A stretch of 64,000 nt of DNA from JALORV01 sp963712485 (GCA_963712485.1 CAVQID010000042.1:149205-213204); one strand, 5' to 3'. Positions 17,044-30,126 are shown, counted from the first letter of the stretch. Notes: generated from the sequence alone by a model not told the origin. Numbers and translations are program-made.

Positions 17044-17886
17044 TCACGGCAGTCGTGGGAACTTGCGGAAATCCGGCTGGCGTTTCTCGAGATAGGCGTT
17101 CTTGCCTTCCTGGCCTTCTTCCGAAAGGTAGAAGAGCAGCGTCGCATTGCCCGCCAGTTCCTGCAGCCCGGCCTGGCCGTCGCAGTCTGCGTTCAGCGCG
17201 GCCTTCAGGCAGCGCAGCGCAATCGGACTATTGGCCAGCATCTCGCGGCACCACTGTACGGTTTCGGCTTCGAGTTGCTCGTAAGGCACAACGCAGTTGA
17301 CGAGGCCCATGTCGAGCGCCTGCTTCGCGTCGTATTGCCGGCACAGGAACCAGATCTCGCGCGCCTTTTTCTGGCCGACGATGCGCGCCATGTATGAGGC
17401 GCCATAGCCGCCGTCGAAGCTGCCGACACGCGGGCCGGTCTGGCCGAAGCGCGCATTGTCGGCGGCGATGGTGAGGTCGCAGATCATGTGCAGCACATGG
17501 CCGCCGCCGATCGCGTAACCGGCCACCATCGCGACCACGGGCTTGGGCAGCGTGCGGATCTGCCGCTGCAGGTCGAGCACGTTCAGCCGCGGAATCCTGT
17601 CGCCACCGACATAGCCGCCCTTGCCACGCACGCGCTGGTCGCCGCCCGAGCAGAATGCCTCCTTGCCCTGGCCCGTCAGGATGATGACGCCGATCGACTC
17701 GTCGTCGCGTGCGTCATCGAACGCGGTCTGCATCTCCTTCACGGTCTCTGGCCGGAAGGCGTTGCGCACCTCGGGCCGATTGATCGTGATCTTGGCGATG
17801 CCTTCCACCGACTTCTCGTAGATGATGTCCGTGTAGCCGGCGCTCGGTGTCCACGCTGGAATCGGCGGCAGGGCGGTGCTGTTCAT
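17044..17886 (-). CDS. menB: 1,4-dihydroxy-2-naphthoyl-CoA synthase
   Basis: 280 residues, crotonase fold. The MenB-specific features are visible: the active-site loop CSGGDQRVRGKGGY, the segment VGSFDGGYGASYMARIVG, KKAREIWFLCRQYDA and a C-terminus ending RKFPRLP. It closes the naphthoate ring of OSB-CoA. It is the first gene of the menB-menE-menA run. Upstream pathway enzymes (MenF, D, H, C) are not in the window. Confidence 0.92.
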   Translation of the reverse strand: MNSTALPPIPAWTPSAGYTDIIYEKSVEGIAKITINRPEVRNAFRPETVKEMQTAFDDARDDESIGVIILTGQGKEAFCSGGDQRVRGKGGYVGGDRIPRLNVLDLQRQIRTLPKPVVAMVAGYAIGGGHVLHMICDLTIAADNARFGQTGPRVGSFDGGYGASYMARIVGQKKAREIWFLCRQYDAKQALDMGLVNCVVPYEQLEAETVQWCREMLANSPIALRCLKAALNADCDGQAGLQELAGNATLLFYLSEEGQEGKNAYLEKRQPDFRKFPRLP

Positions 17887-17951
17887 CGTTCTCTCTGCAG
17901 GAGTGACTTACGCGATCCAGCCGGGGCGACGGCCAATGGCGCGCACGCAAT

Positions 17952-18965
17952 TCAATCGATCTTGGCGCCCGAGGCCCGCACGGCGATCGCCCAACGCGCG
18001 GAACTGGCGGCGATGAAACGCACGAAGGATTCGGACGTGCCGGGCACCGGCTGCGCGCCGCGCGCGAGCAGCGCGGCGACGACTTCAGGATCCTCGAGTG
18101 CCTGGCGAATCGCCGCGTTCAGGCGCTGCACGACCAGGTCGGGTGTGCCGGCAGGAACGAAGACTCCGTCCCAGGCACTCGCCTCGAATCCGGGCAGGCC
18201 CGACTCGGCGATCGTCGGAATCTCCGGCGCTCCCGGGAACCGTCTGGCCGTCGATACCGCGAGCCCTCGCACGCGCCCTTCGCGCGCCTGCGGATAAGCG
18301 TTCGGCATCACCTCGATCATCATTTCGACCTGTCCGCTGATCACGTCGGTCAACGCCAGCGCACCGCCGCGGTACGGGATGTGCACGATATCGATGCCGG
18401 CCTGTGTCTTGAAGAGTTCTCCGGCGAGGTGCGACGTCGTGCCATTGCCCGCCGAGGCGAAGTTGAGCTTGCCGGGATTGGCGCGGGCATACCGGATCAG
18501 CTCCGCCGTCGACGTGGCCGGCACCTTGGTATTCACGATCAGGATCGCGGCGATCTCGGTCATCCGCGATACCGGAATGAAATCCTTGACCGGGTCGAAG
18601 TTCATGTTCTTGTACAGGCTGGCATTGATGGCATGCGTGCCATTGGTGCCATAGAGCAGCGAGTAGCCGTCCGGCGCAGCGCGCGCCACCAGCTCGGCGC
18701 CTACATTGCCGCCGGCGCCGGCCTTGTTCTCGATGACAATCGGCTGGCCCAGAGCCTTGGCGACAGCCGGCATGATCGTCCGCGCCAGGTTGTCCGCGCC
18801 GCCGCCGGCCGGAAACGGCACGATCAGGTGGACCGGTTTGGTCGGATAGGCCGATTCGGTCGCGCCTGCCCGTTCGGACGGCGCCAACGAGACGACAAGC
18901 GTGAGGACCATCGCCGCTGCGGCGCGCGCGTACCGGTTCGCAGACACAGGTGACGAGTGGTTCAT
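17952..18965 (-). CDS. Bug-family tripartite tricarboxylate receptor
   Basis: 337 residues from ATG 18965, with a signal peptide (ending SERAGA) followed by the Bug hallmark YPTKPVHLIVPFPAGGGADN. Further family motifs are VIENKAGAGGNVGAELVARA, PDGYSLLYGTNGTHAIN and HIPYRGGALALTDVISGQVE. It binds a carboxylate in the periplasm. The TctA/TctB membrane partners are absent here, as is usual for the many orphan Bug proteins of betaproteobacteria. The start overlaps the stop of the upstream MaoC gene (ATGA), so the two are coupled. Confidence 0.92.
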   Translation of the reverse strand: MNHSSPVSANRYARAAAAMVLTLVVSLAPSERAGATESAYPTKPVHLIVPFPAGGGADNLARTIMPAVAKALGQPIVIENKAGAGGNVGAELVARAAPDGYSLLYGTNGTHAINASLYKNMNFDPVKDFIPVSRMTEIAAILIVNTKVPATSTAELIRYARANPGKLNFASAGNGTTSHLAGELFKTQAGIDIVHIPYRGGALALTDVISGQVEMMIEVMPNAYPQAREGRVRGLAVSTARRFPGAPEIPTIAESGLPGFEASAWDGVFVPAGTPDLVVQRLNAAIRQALEDPEVVAALLARGAQPVPGTSESFVRFIAASSARWAIAVRASGAKID

Positions 18966-19471
18966 TTGAGGTTCCCGCTCGGGGGTTGCTCCAGGGCGGT
19001 ATTGCGACAGCGCATCAGTGTCATGGTCTTGACCGTCATCACAACTTCGCCGCGCTGGTTCACGACTTCGTTCGATGTCTGAACCATGCCGCGGTCGGGC
19101 TTTGTGCGCGACCGCCGTGCTTCGGTGACCGTGATGCGCAGCGACAACTGGTCGCCGGGCCGAACCGGTGCCAGCCAACGCAGTTCGTCCACACCCGGCG
19201 AAGCCAAACCGGCCCTGCGCGGCAGGAAATGGTCGACGAGCAGCCGCATCATCAGGCTGGCAGTGTGCCAGCCACTGGCAATCACGCCGCCGAACGGACC
19301 GAGCGCCGCGCGCTGCGGGTCTACATGGAACGGCTGCGGGTCGAACTGGCACCCGAAGGCGACGATGTCCGCCTCCTCGACGCCGATAGGTCCGTATTCC
19401 ACAGCCAGCCCGGGCGGATAGTCCTCAAAGTGACGCGCGTCGAGGTCAGGAGGAAGTGCGTGCGGAGTCAA
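18962..19471 (-). CDS. MaoC-like dehydratase (hot-dog fold)
   Basis: 169 residues. The hydratase signature is visible as DPQPFHVDPQRA, with GGVIASGWHTASLMMRLLV after it. Such proteins hydrate 2-enoyl-CoA thioesters. It is coupled to the Bug receptor gene by a 4-base overlap, suggesting a role in using the imported acid; the substrate is unknown. The GS-like gene lies about 210 bases upstream on the same strand. Confidence 0.88.
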   Translation of the reverse strand: MTPHALPPDLDARHFEDYPPGLAVEYGPIGVEEADIVAFGCQFDPQPFHVDPQRAALGPFGGVIASGWHTASLMMRLLVDHFLPRRAGLASPGVDELRWLAPVRPGDQLSLRITVTEARRSRTKPDRGMVQTSNEVVNQRGEVVMTVKTMTLMRCRNTALEQPPSGNLK

Positions 19472-19679
19472 AGTCTTGCGCTGCCCGTGACGGAACTATC
19501 GATCGAAGCAGAGAGGCGAAGCGCGCGCGGCGGCGCGCCCCAAGGCCGTCCGATTCGGCGAGATCGCAATTTACCGCACCGGGCGCAGACCAATCCTCAC
19601 GTCTCCAGCGACTGAGGCGAACAATTTCTGACGTAAGTCGATGCCGGCGACGGCAGCCCGCAGCGGCCGGTGAGCCCGC

Positions 19680-21066
<1,387 letters not shown>

Positions 21067-21220
21067 GCCTGTCTCCTCCGAAGCCGCGGCAGTGTGCAAC
21101 AGCAAGCGACAAAGTCCAAGCTTCGAGCCCTTGATCGGCCGGCATTGCACCCTAATCTCTGGGCTCGGGGCTGCGAAGCTCTCCCTTACAATTCAAGCAA
21201 TTAGCTTTCGCGAGGTTGCA

Positions 21221-21589
21221 ATGCCGATCTATGCCTACCGCTGCGCGGAGTGCGGCCACGAGGTGGAGCTGCTGCAGAAGGTTGCTGACGCCCCGTTGAC
21301 GGACTGTCCCTCCTGCCAGCGCAGCAGCCTGGTGAAACAGGTCACGGCGGCAGGCTTTCAGCTGAAGGGCAGCGGCTGGTACGTGACCGACTTCCGCGGA
21401 AGCGGCAGCGGCAAGGCCAAGGACGACAAGCCCGCCGACGGCAAGCCGGCGGGGGCCGAGGCGAAGTCCGACCCCGTAAAACCAGCGGAAAGCACCGCTG
21501 CGGCGGCCAAACCCGCCGAGTCGACGACGACTGCAACGGCTTCATCCTCGTCGGGCGGCGGCACTGGCGGACCGACTCCAGCCTCCTGA
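21221..21589 (+). CDS. FmdB-family zinc ribbon protein
   Basis: 122 residues. The N-terminal FmdB zinc ribbon has two CxxC pairs (MPIYAYRCAECGHEVE and DCPSCQ) and the segment GFQLKGSGWYVTDF. A long low-complexity Lys/Ala/Pro/Ser/Thr tail follows from about residue 65. GAGG lies just upstream of the ATG. It is a putative regulatory or metal-binding protein with no established role. In many betaproteobacteria it directly precedes a DUF502 gene and aspS, as here. Confidence 0.9.
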   Translation: MPIYAYRCAECGHEVELLQKVADAPLTDCPSCQRSSLVKQVTAAGFQLKGSGWYVTDFRGSGSGKAKDDKPADGKPAGAEAKSDPVKPAESTAAAAKPAESTTTATASSSSGGGTGGPTPAS

Positions 21590-21690
21590 CAAGCCGATCG
21601 GCTATCCTCGAATGAAACCGAGCCGCGGCGGTGACGCGGCTCTTTCGTTTTCTACGCGCCGGCTGCCTGCGGCGGCAAGCGAGACCACAA

Positions 21691-22332
21691 ATGTTTCGGA
21701 AGTATCTGATCACCGGCCTGTTGATCTGGCTGCCCCTCGGGATCACGCTGTTGATCCTCGAGACGATCATCGGCTGGATGGATCAGTCGCTGCTGCTGCT
21801 GCCACCGACGTGGCGTCCCGAAGCGATCCTCGGATTTCGCATCCCCGGCCTCGGGGCGCTGCTGGCGATCGCCGTCGTGCTGCTCACGGGGGTCCTCGCG
21901 CGCAACATCGTCGGACGGCGGCTGCTGCTGTGGTGGGAGGGCCTGCTGGGCCGCATCCCGATCGTGCGTTCGATCTACTCGAGCGTGAAGCAGGTGTCGG
22001 ACACGATGCTTTCGCCGAAGGGCAACGCATTCCGCAAGGTGGTGCTGGTCGAGTTTCCGCAGGCGGAACAATGGACACTGGCTTTCATCGTCGGCGAGCC
22101 CACCGGCGTCGTGGCGGATCAACTCGGTCAAGGCTGGGTCACCGTCTACGTTCCCACCGCTCCGAACCCGACCTCCGGCTACGTGCTGATGATGCCGCCG
22201 TCGCGTGTGCGGGACGTGGAGGTCAACATTGATGACGCGCTCAAGTATCACGTATCACTCGGTGTGGTTGAGCCCGGAGGCCGGGCGGCCCGGCCGGCTG
22301 CACTGACCAGTGCGCCGCCGTCGTCGACCTGA
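21691..22332 (+). CDS. DUF502 inner-membrane protein
   Basis: 213 residues. ATG at 21691 gives MFRKYLITGLLIWLPLGITL, the normal start of the family. There are two N-terminal membrane spans, the second being GLGALLAIAVVLLTGVLA. Then comes the conserved soluble part: IPIVRSIYSSVKQVSDTML, FRKVVLVEFPQ and VTVYVPTAPNPTSGYVLMMP. Function unknown; conserved position upstream of aspS. The Pro/Ala-rich tail is variable. Confidence 0.92.
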   Translation: MFRKYLITGLLIWLPLGITLLILETIIGWMDQSLLLLPPTWRPEAILGFRIPGLGALLAIAVVLLTGVLARNIVGRRLLLWWEGLLGRIPIVRSIYSSVKQVSDTMLSPKGNAFRKVVLVEFPQAEQWTLAFIVGEPTGVVADQLGQGWVTVYVPTAPNPTSGYVLMMPPSRVRDVEVNIDDALKYHVSLGVVEPGGRAARPAALTSAPPSST

Positions 22333-22673
22333 CGACCACGCGGCGACGTTGAGCGCGGCGCGGTCCCCTGCTATGGTTGTTTCATGACTGGCAGCCTTTA
22401 CCCCGCCGCGTGCCCCGTCACTCGAAAGTGCGGGACGACACGCGCTCGACTTGCTGCGCTCGCGTCGCTGAATCAACGAAACCATCAGCGAAACCGATAG
22501 GGGTCGGGCAAGTAGCGCTGTCCGGCCCCAAGCCGAAAGCTGTTCAGGCGCCTTGCGGGCGCCGTTTCGGCCTCCAAGCTAAAGACGACCCTCTCGGGGA
22601 TAATCACGGGTTTTGCGCGGTCGCGCCGGCACCAGGGCTGCGGCGGCCCGCCAGCAACGAAGCGGAGCATTCC
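22333..22673 (+). other. Leader region of aspS, no gene seen
   Basis: 341 bases without a convincing gene; the aspS frame is open here but Arg/Lys-rich and lacks homology-like sequence. It contains a perfect hairpin GGCGCC-TTGCG-GGCGCC at 22547-22563 and a good -10-like hexamer GATAAT at 22599-22604, about 70 bases before the aspS ATG. No matching -35 is obvious. It probably holds the aspS promoter. Confidence 0.35.
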
Positions 22674-24527
<1,854 letters not shown>

Positions 24528-24537
24528 GGCGGGGGCA

Positions 24538-25053
24538 GTGAACCCGCAAGTCCACGTCCGCCGGGCTTTAGAGGCGGACCTGCCGGCAATCGCGAGGCTG
24601 GGTGACGAGGTCAACACGCTGCACCAGCAGGTGTACCCCGAGGTCTTCGCGGCGCCGGGCAACCTCGACGCCCACGTTGTCTACTGGCGCGCGCAAATGG
24701 ACGAGGGCTACCGGTTCTGGCTGGCGGAGCCGGCGATGCCGGGCGATGCCAATGCCCCGGTTGTCGGCTTTGCCTCGGCGCGCGTCAGCGACGAGCCCGC
24801 CAGCGCGCTGCTGCAGGCGCTGCGGCCGTGTCGCATCGGAACCGTCGGTGTGACCGCGGGCTGGCGCGGACGGGGCGTCGGCCGGCTGCGGATGGCGCAG
24901 CTCATCGAACACGCGGCTGCCGAGCAGGCCACGGAGATGCGGCTCAACGTCTTCACCTTCAACCGCGACGCGATCGCGTTTTACGAACACCTCGGGTTCG
25001 AGGTCCGCACGCAGGTCATGGTGCGCACCGCGCGGCCGGCCCCGGAACGCTGA
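24538..25053 (+). CDS. GNAT-family N-acetyltransferase
   Basis: 171 residues starting with GTG at 24538, 10 bases after aspS. The acetyl-CoA site is IGTVGVTAGWRGRGVGRLRM (R/Q-x-x-G-x-G/A type), and the end of the fold is FNRDAIAFYEHLGFEVRTQV. The substrate is unknown. It sits between aspS and nudB in an otherwise conserved order and may be a local insertion into that block. Confidence 0.85.
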   Translation: MNPQVHVRRALEADLPAIARLGDEVNTLHQQVYPEVFAAPGNLDAHVVYWRAQMDEGYRFWLAEPAMPGDANAPVVGFASARVSDEPASALLQALRPCRIGTVGVTAGWRGRGVGRLRMAQLIEHAAAEQATEMRLNVFTFNRDAIAFYEHLGFEVRTQVMVRTARPAPER

Positions 25054-25066
25054 GGCTCGTGGCAGC

Positions 25067-25516
25067 ATGCCCGGCTTCAAGGTCCCCGAATCGATTCTCG
25101 TGGTGATCCACACCCCGGCACTCGACGTGCTTCTGCTCGAGCGGGCAGACCATCCGGGGTTCTGGCAGTCGGTCACCGGCAGCCTCGACTTTCCCGGCGA
25201 GGACCTGCGCGCGGCGTGCGCGCGTGAAGTGACTGAGGAAACCGGGTTGCGGGTGGCGGCCGCGCGCTTTGTCGACTGGAATCTTGAGCATCGCTATGTC
25301 ATCTACCCCGAATGGCTGCACCGCTACGCGCCTGGGGTTACGCATAATATGGAGCATGTCTTTGGCCTTCGTGTGGACGAGCGCTACGACGCGCGGCTCG
25401 CACCGCGCGAGCACCGGGCCAGCCAGTGGTTGCCGTGGCGCGATGCGGCAGATGCCTGCTTTTCGTGGACCAATGCCGGGGCCATCCGTGAACTGGCGCA
25501 ACGCGCTCGCGGTTAG
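25067..25516 (+). CDS. nudB: Dihydroneopterin triphosphate diphosphatase (Nudix)
   Basis: 149 residues. The Nudix box is GSLDFPGEDLRAACAREVTE followed by ETGL. NudB-like context is VPESILVVIHT at the N-terminus, then the HNMEHVFGLRV and HRASQWLPWRDA segments. It removes pyrophosphate from dihydroneopterin triphosphate in folate synthesis. The aspS-to-nudB order is typical of betaproteobacteria. The next gene begins inside its 3' end. Confidence 0.85.
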   Translation: MPGFKVPESILVVIHTPALDVLLLERADHPGFWQSVTGSLDFPGEDLRAACAREVTEETGLRVAAARFVDWNLEHRYVIYPEWLHRYAPGVTHNMEHVFGLRVDERYDARLAPREHRASQWLPWRDAADACFSWTNAGAIRELAQRARG

Positions 25517-26975
25517 CCTCACCGCGAGCGCGCTGCTCGGCGGATGCGCGACGCCGGTCGATCCTTATGCGACGGCGCCGGCGAGCGTCCAGCTCACGCA
25601 CGCGGATGCACTGGGGGACTGCATGCGCCAGCTGCAGGCCTTCGATGCACGCGTCGACGACGCGACGCGTGCGGGATGCGCAGGCGGCGCGCGTCGACGG
25701 TTACCCGTTTCTCCGTGTCGATCGCTTCACCGCGTTGAGCCGGCCGTCGGGCACGGACCCGGCCCACCGCGCGCCGGCGATGCTCGAGCGCATGGCCGCG
25801 CTGGATGCCGAAGCGCGCACGTTATGAAGCGGCCAATGCGCGTATCGGCACCGAGGAACTGGCGACTTTGGATCGTTGCCGCAATCAACTGGTCGCATCC
25901 GTCGGATCGGGGTCGCGCGGAGTTATCGAGCAGGCGCGGCCGCCGGACGCCTACGACGACGCGTTGCGCGTCGTCGGTCTGTACCCGTTGACGCAGATTC
26001 CGTTTTCCTGGGGCGTGGCCGGCTGGCAACAGTCGACGCGGGATCTTTACGCGACGCCGTTCCCCGAACTGCCGGTGCGCGGCCAGCGTATCCGCTATCT
26101 GCCTTCGGCGAGCGGCTCCGGTCCGGTCGCCGGACTGCTGCCGGTCGACGGACCGGCGATGACGGCCGCGCGCGCCTGGCAATTGCTGGAGCAGCATGCT
26201 CCGGTGCTGGTCGTCGACACCGTCGACGAAAACGATCGCATCGGCCGGCTCGCATGGCGCATGAGTGGCAAGGATCTTTTCATCGCGGTGGACGACCGCA
26301 TGCCGATGGCCTACGCCCGCGTCGCGTGGACGCAGATCGGAGGCGCCGTCATGCCGCAACTCGTCTATACGTTCTGGTTCCCGGCGCGGCCGGCCAGCCA
26401 TCCGCTCGACCTCGTTGCCGGACGCCTGGACGCCGTGGTCTGGCGCGTGACGCTGGATGCCGAAGGCCGGCCCCTGGTGTATGACTCGATCCACGCGTGC
26501 GGCTGCTTCCACATGTTCTTCCCGACCGAGCGCGTACGCGAGCGCCCGGGACCGCTCGACCACGAGGGTCCGCTGGACGAGACGATGTTTGCCCCCCAGG
26601 TCATGCACACGCCCGGCCCGGCGGAGCGCGTGCATCATCTACGTCGGCGCAGGCGATCACAATATCCAGCGTGTGGCGGTCGATGCGCCGAAGCCGGCAC
26701 CGGGCATGCCCTATGCGCTGGAGGACGAAAACGGCCTGCGCGCGCTGGCGCTGCCGGCGGCCGCCGGCGGCGGCACGCGCAGCATCTATGGACCCGACGG
26801 GCTGGTTCCGGGCTCCGAGCGGGCAGAGCGCTTCATCTTCTGGCCCATGGGCGTGCCGTCTGCCGGCCAGATGCGGCAATGGGGGCACCATGCGACGGCG
26901 TTCATCGGCCGTCGCCATTTTGACGATCCACGCCTGATCGACCGATATTTCACGATTGCGCCGAGCGCCGACTGA
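25488..26975 (+). CDS. Large lipoprotein of unknown family, three frameshifts
   Basis: GTG at 25488 begins MNWRNALAVSLTASALLGGC, a lipoprotein signal with lipobox LGGC, overlapping the nudB end. Coding-like sequence then continues across three frames, with breaks near 25665, 25818 and 26628. It ends DDPRLIDRYFTIAPSAD at 26975, giving about 495 residues. Distinct segments are VGLYPLTQIPFSWGVAGWQQ, LAWRMSGKDLFIAVDDRMP and YDSIHACGCFHMFFPT. I do not recognise the family. The even quality of the pieces suggests a single intact gene damaged by sequencing indels. Confidence 0.65.
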
Positions 26976-26989
26976 GGGAAACTGGCTGC

Positions 26990-27798
26990 ATGCACCTGCG
27001 CGTTGCAACCTATAACATTCACAAGGGCGTGATGGGGCTGCGCAAGCGGTCGCGCATCCATGATCTGCGGCTCGCGCTGCACTCGATCGACGCCGACATC
27101 TGCTTCCTGCAGGAAGTGCAGGACTGCAACGAGCGTCTGGCCCGCCGCCCCGGCCATCACAACGGCACGCAGCTCGATGTGCTGTGCACCGGCAGCTACC
27201 TGCATCGCGCCTACGGCATGAATGCGGTCTATCCGCACGGCCACCACGGCAACGCAATCGTGTCGCGGCACGCGATCGGCCAGTACCTGAATCACGACAT
27301 CTCGGACCACGCGCTGGAGAAGCGCGGCATGCTGCACGCGATCTCGCACATCGAGACCTCGCGCGGCGGCATCGACATCCACCTGATCAACACGCACTTC
27401 GGCCTGATCAAGCGCAGCCGCGTGCGCCAGGCCGAGTTCCTGATCGATTTCGTGCGCGGTGAAGTTCCCGTCGACGCACCCTTGATCATCGCGGGCGACT
27501 TCAACGACTGGCAGCAGGGCGTCGACGAGGTCCTGCACCGCGACCTCGACGTCGTCGAGGCGGCTGGCGACTTCAACCGGCGCCAGCAACGGCGTCGCCG
27601 CTTCGATCGGCTGGTGCCGTGGCGCAACAGCGAGCGCCCTTTGTCGCCCGCACCTATCCGAGTGTGCTGCCCTGGCTCACGCTCGATCGCATCTACGTGC
27701 GCGGTTTCAAGGTGCGCGATGTCAGCGTACCGAAGGGCATCGAGTGGTCGCAGCGGTCGGATCACATGCCCCTGATTGCCGATCTCGAGGTGGCATGA
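26990..27798 (+). CDS. Endonuclease/exonuclease/phosphatase family protein (YbhP-like), one frameshift
   Basis: About 268 residues, starting MHLRVATYNIHKGVMGL. Motifs of the Mg-dependent EEP fold are YNIHKG, FLQEVQ (catalytic Glu), LINTHFGLIKR, IIAGDFNDWQQ and, after the break, RSDHMPLIADLEVA. The frame shifts once between about 27595 and 27640. The last codons overlap the next gene start (ATGA). In E. coli the same pair is ybhP-clsB, so a lipid- or phosphodiester-related role at the membrane is plausible. Confidence 0.85.
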
Positions 27799-29026
27799 CG
27801 CGACGGCGCGCGGCCGGCACGACGGCGACCGCGCTTCGACATCACCACACGCCCCCTCATCTACGGCGGCAACCGGCTACGGCTGCTCGAAAATGGCGAC
27901 GAGTTCTTTCCGCGACTGCTCGCGGCAATCGACAGCGCTGCGCGCTCGGTCCATCTCGAGACCTACATTTTCGCGGAGGACAACATCGGTTTGCGCGTCG
28001 GCGATGCGCTTGCCAGCGCAGCCAGCCGCGGCGTCGCTGTCAGGGTGGTGGTCGACGGCTTCGGCACCGGAGCCCATGCCGAGACGCTGAAAGCGCGCCT
28101 CGGGTCCGTCGGCGTGCAGGTGATCATCTTCCAGCCCGCGCGCTGGTGGCGGCTCGAGCGCCGACTGCTGCGGCGCCTGCACCGCAAGCTGGTCCTGATC
28201 GACGACCAACTGGCGTTCGTCGGCGGCATCAACATCATCGACGACCACCACCATCCCGACGCGGAGCGGGCGCAGCTCGGGCCGCGTTTCGATTTCGCTG
28301 TCATGTGCGAAGGTCCGATCGTCGCGTCGATCGCATTGGCAATCAAGCGGCTGTGGTGGACGCTGCAGTTGCTGCAAAGCGGGCGGCGCCCCGGGCCGTT
28401 GCCCGGCCTGGCGCTGGAAAATGTTCCAGCGCCATACGTTGACGGCGAACGCGCGGCGCTGCTGCTGCGGGACAACCTGCGCAACCGTCGCACGATCGAA
28501 GCCGCATACCTCGAGGCGATCGGCGCGGCCCGCAGACGGATCATCATCGCCTGCGCCTATTTCTTTCCTGGGCGATCGTTCCGCAGGGCGCTGGCGGACT
28601 GCGCCCGACGCGGCGTGCATGTCACGTTGCTGGTGCAGGGGCGCGTTGAATACGCGCTGCAGCATTACGCGCAGGAGGCGCTTTACGGGCAATTGATCGA
28701 GGCCGGCGTGCAGATCCACGAATACGGCGACGAGTTACCTGCACGCAAAGGTGGCGGTGGTCGACGAGGCCTGGGCCACGGTCGGCTCGAGCAACATCGA
28801 TCCCTACAGCCTGCTGCTGGCGCGCGAAGCCAATGTCGCGGTCTTCGACGCGCGGTTCGCGCGGGCGCTGCGAGCCGCGCTCGAGCGGGCGATCGAGCAT
28901 CACTCGCGACGGGTGCAGCCGCAGGAGTTTGCGGGACGCGGCTGGCTGCGCCGCGCCGTCAACTGGATTGCCTATGGCGTTGTGCGCTTTGGCGCCGTAG
29001 CGTTGGCGGGCGGTCGCGACTACTAG
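27795..29026 (+). CDS. clsB: Cardiolipin synthase B-type phospholipase D protein, two frameshifts
   Basis: About 410 residues. Two HKD motifs are present: HRKLVLIDDQLAFVGGINI and, in the third frame, HAKVAVVDEAWATVGSSNID. Between them is a segment typical of ClsB (RRRIIIACAYFFPGRSFRRA). Breaks lie near 27825 (after the Arg-rich MTRRRAAG start) and near 28733 (just before the second HKD). The enzyme makes cardiolipin from phosphatidylglycerol and another phospholipid at the inner membrane. It is coupled to the YbhP-like gene. Confidence 0.85.
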
Positions 29027-29077
29027 CAGCCGACGTGCACTTGCCCCAGGCGCGCGATCTTCGACCTTTCCTGTTTT

Positions 29078-29296
29078 TTATTTGTACAACCGCCCGACGA
29101 AGAAGGCCCAGAAGAACACTGCCTGGGCCCCGAGCGCTATGACGACAGCCACCGCGATCAGCGCACCACCGAGCTGGCGCAGGGGCCCGTGGATCAGCAG
29201 AAATGAGGCGACCGCGACAGTCAGCGCGACTGCAGCAGTCAGCGCACTGTGCTTGGCGATGCGGAGGTAACGACCGCGATCGGGGCTGTCTTCCAT
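29078..29296 (-). CDS. Small two-span membrane protein
   Basis: 72 residues from ATG 29296 (MEDSPDRGRYLRIAKHSALT). Two hydrophobic helices, AAVALTVAVASFLLIHG and GGALIAVAVVIALGAQAVFF, end in a short FVGRLYK tail. The open frame extends upstream, but only as Ala/Glu-rich antisense of the glycine-rich gene tail. Function unknown. It follows the glycine-rich gene on the same strand. Confidence 0.65.
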   Translation of the reverse strand: MEDSPDRGRYLRIAKHSALTAAVALTVAVASFLLIHGPLRQLGGALIAVAVVIALGAQAVFFWAFFVGRLYK

Positions 29297-29357
29297 GCCT
29301 ATGATTCTCGCGGCAATCGCTGCGAGCGGCAAATTGCAGATGAACTTCCACGGAGCT

Positions 29358-30033
29358 TCAGTCTCCGCCGCCTCCACCGCAGCCGCCTCCGTCGCCTCCA
29401 CCACCGCCGTCCCCGCCGCAACCGCTGCCACTGCATCCGCTGCCGCAGCCGCCGCCGCAGCCGATGTGGCTGGCGCAGTAGCTGCCCGCGCTACCGGCGG
29501 CGACCAGAGGCGTGCAGTTCAGCGCGTAGTGAAAGCCGTCGGGAATTGCCAGACGGGCATCGATCGCAAACAGCAGTGGCACGCCGGTCGCGGCCAGCGG
29601 ATTGATGCCCGCGCGCCTGCAGGCTAGCCGCCAGGTGCGCTTTATGCCTTCGCTGGCCATCGTGCGCGAGGACATCGCTTCGGTCGGCGTGTGATGCAGG
29701 AAGTGCCCCAGCGCCTTCGTGCAGAACGCCTCGTAGTTGCGCGTGAACAGGATGAATTCGTGCCAGGCGACGTCGACCACCTGCGACGGCATCGCGAGCA
29801 ATCGTCGGCCGGCTTTGCGGCACAGGTGAAAGTATTCGCGCAGCGCGTCGAAGACCAGGTCGAGTTCGCCGTCGGTCAGGTGGGGGTAGCGCTCGCGCAC
29901 CCGTTGACGGATGCCGCGCGGGAAGTCGTAAGCTGTCGATGAAACCTTCGCGGGCACGCCGGCTGCGCTGCTGCACAATGGCGGCCAGCACGATGGCGCC
30001 GGCGATCGCGAGTCCAACGACAATGGGTGTCAC
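29358..30033 (-). CDS. Membrane-anchored protein with Gly/Cys-rich tail, one frameshift
   Basis: GTG at 30033 is chosen because a strong AAGGAGG lies 8 bases upstream. It gives a membrane anchor, TPIVVGLAIAGAIVLAAIVQ. The frame shifts near 29940, then reads YDFPRGIRQRVRERYPHLTD and VVDVAWHEFILFTRNYEAFC up to a tail of about 35 residues made almost only of Gly, Cys, Ser and Asp. Total about 225 residues. Similar soluble domains ending in GGGCGGG-type tails are seen in bacterial proteins of unknown function. The tail could bind metal; that is inference. Confidence 0.7.
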
Positions 30034-30126
30034 GTCCAGCCTCCTTTCTGTTCTTCTTCTTGTTGTCTTCTTGTTATCGGCCCGGCGTTGCTGCCCTGAA
30101 GCGTATGACCGTTTCGTGACTGCGCG

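Noticed and set aside
22547..22563. GGCGCC-TTGCG-GGCGCC as a terminator
   Set aside because: No T-run follows and it is over 200 bases after DUF502. It may be a chance hairpin or leader structure.
22377..22673. N-terminal extension of aspS
   Set aside because: The frame is open but not AspRS-like. ATG 22674 gives the normal start and has a ribosome site.
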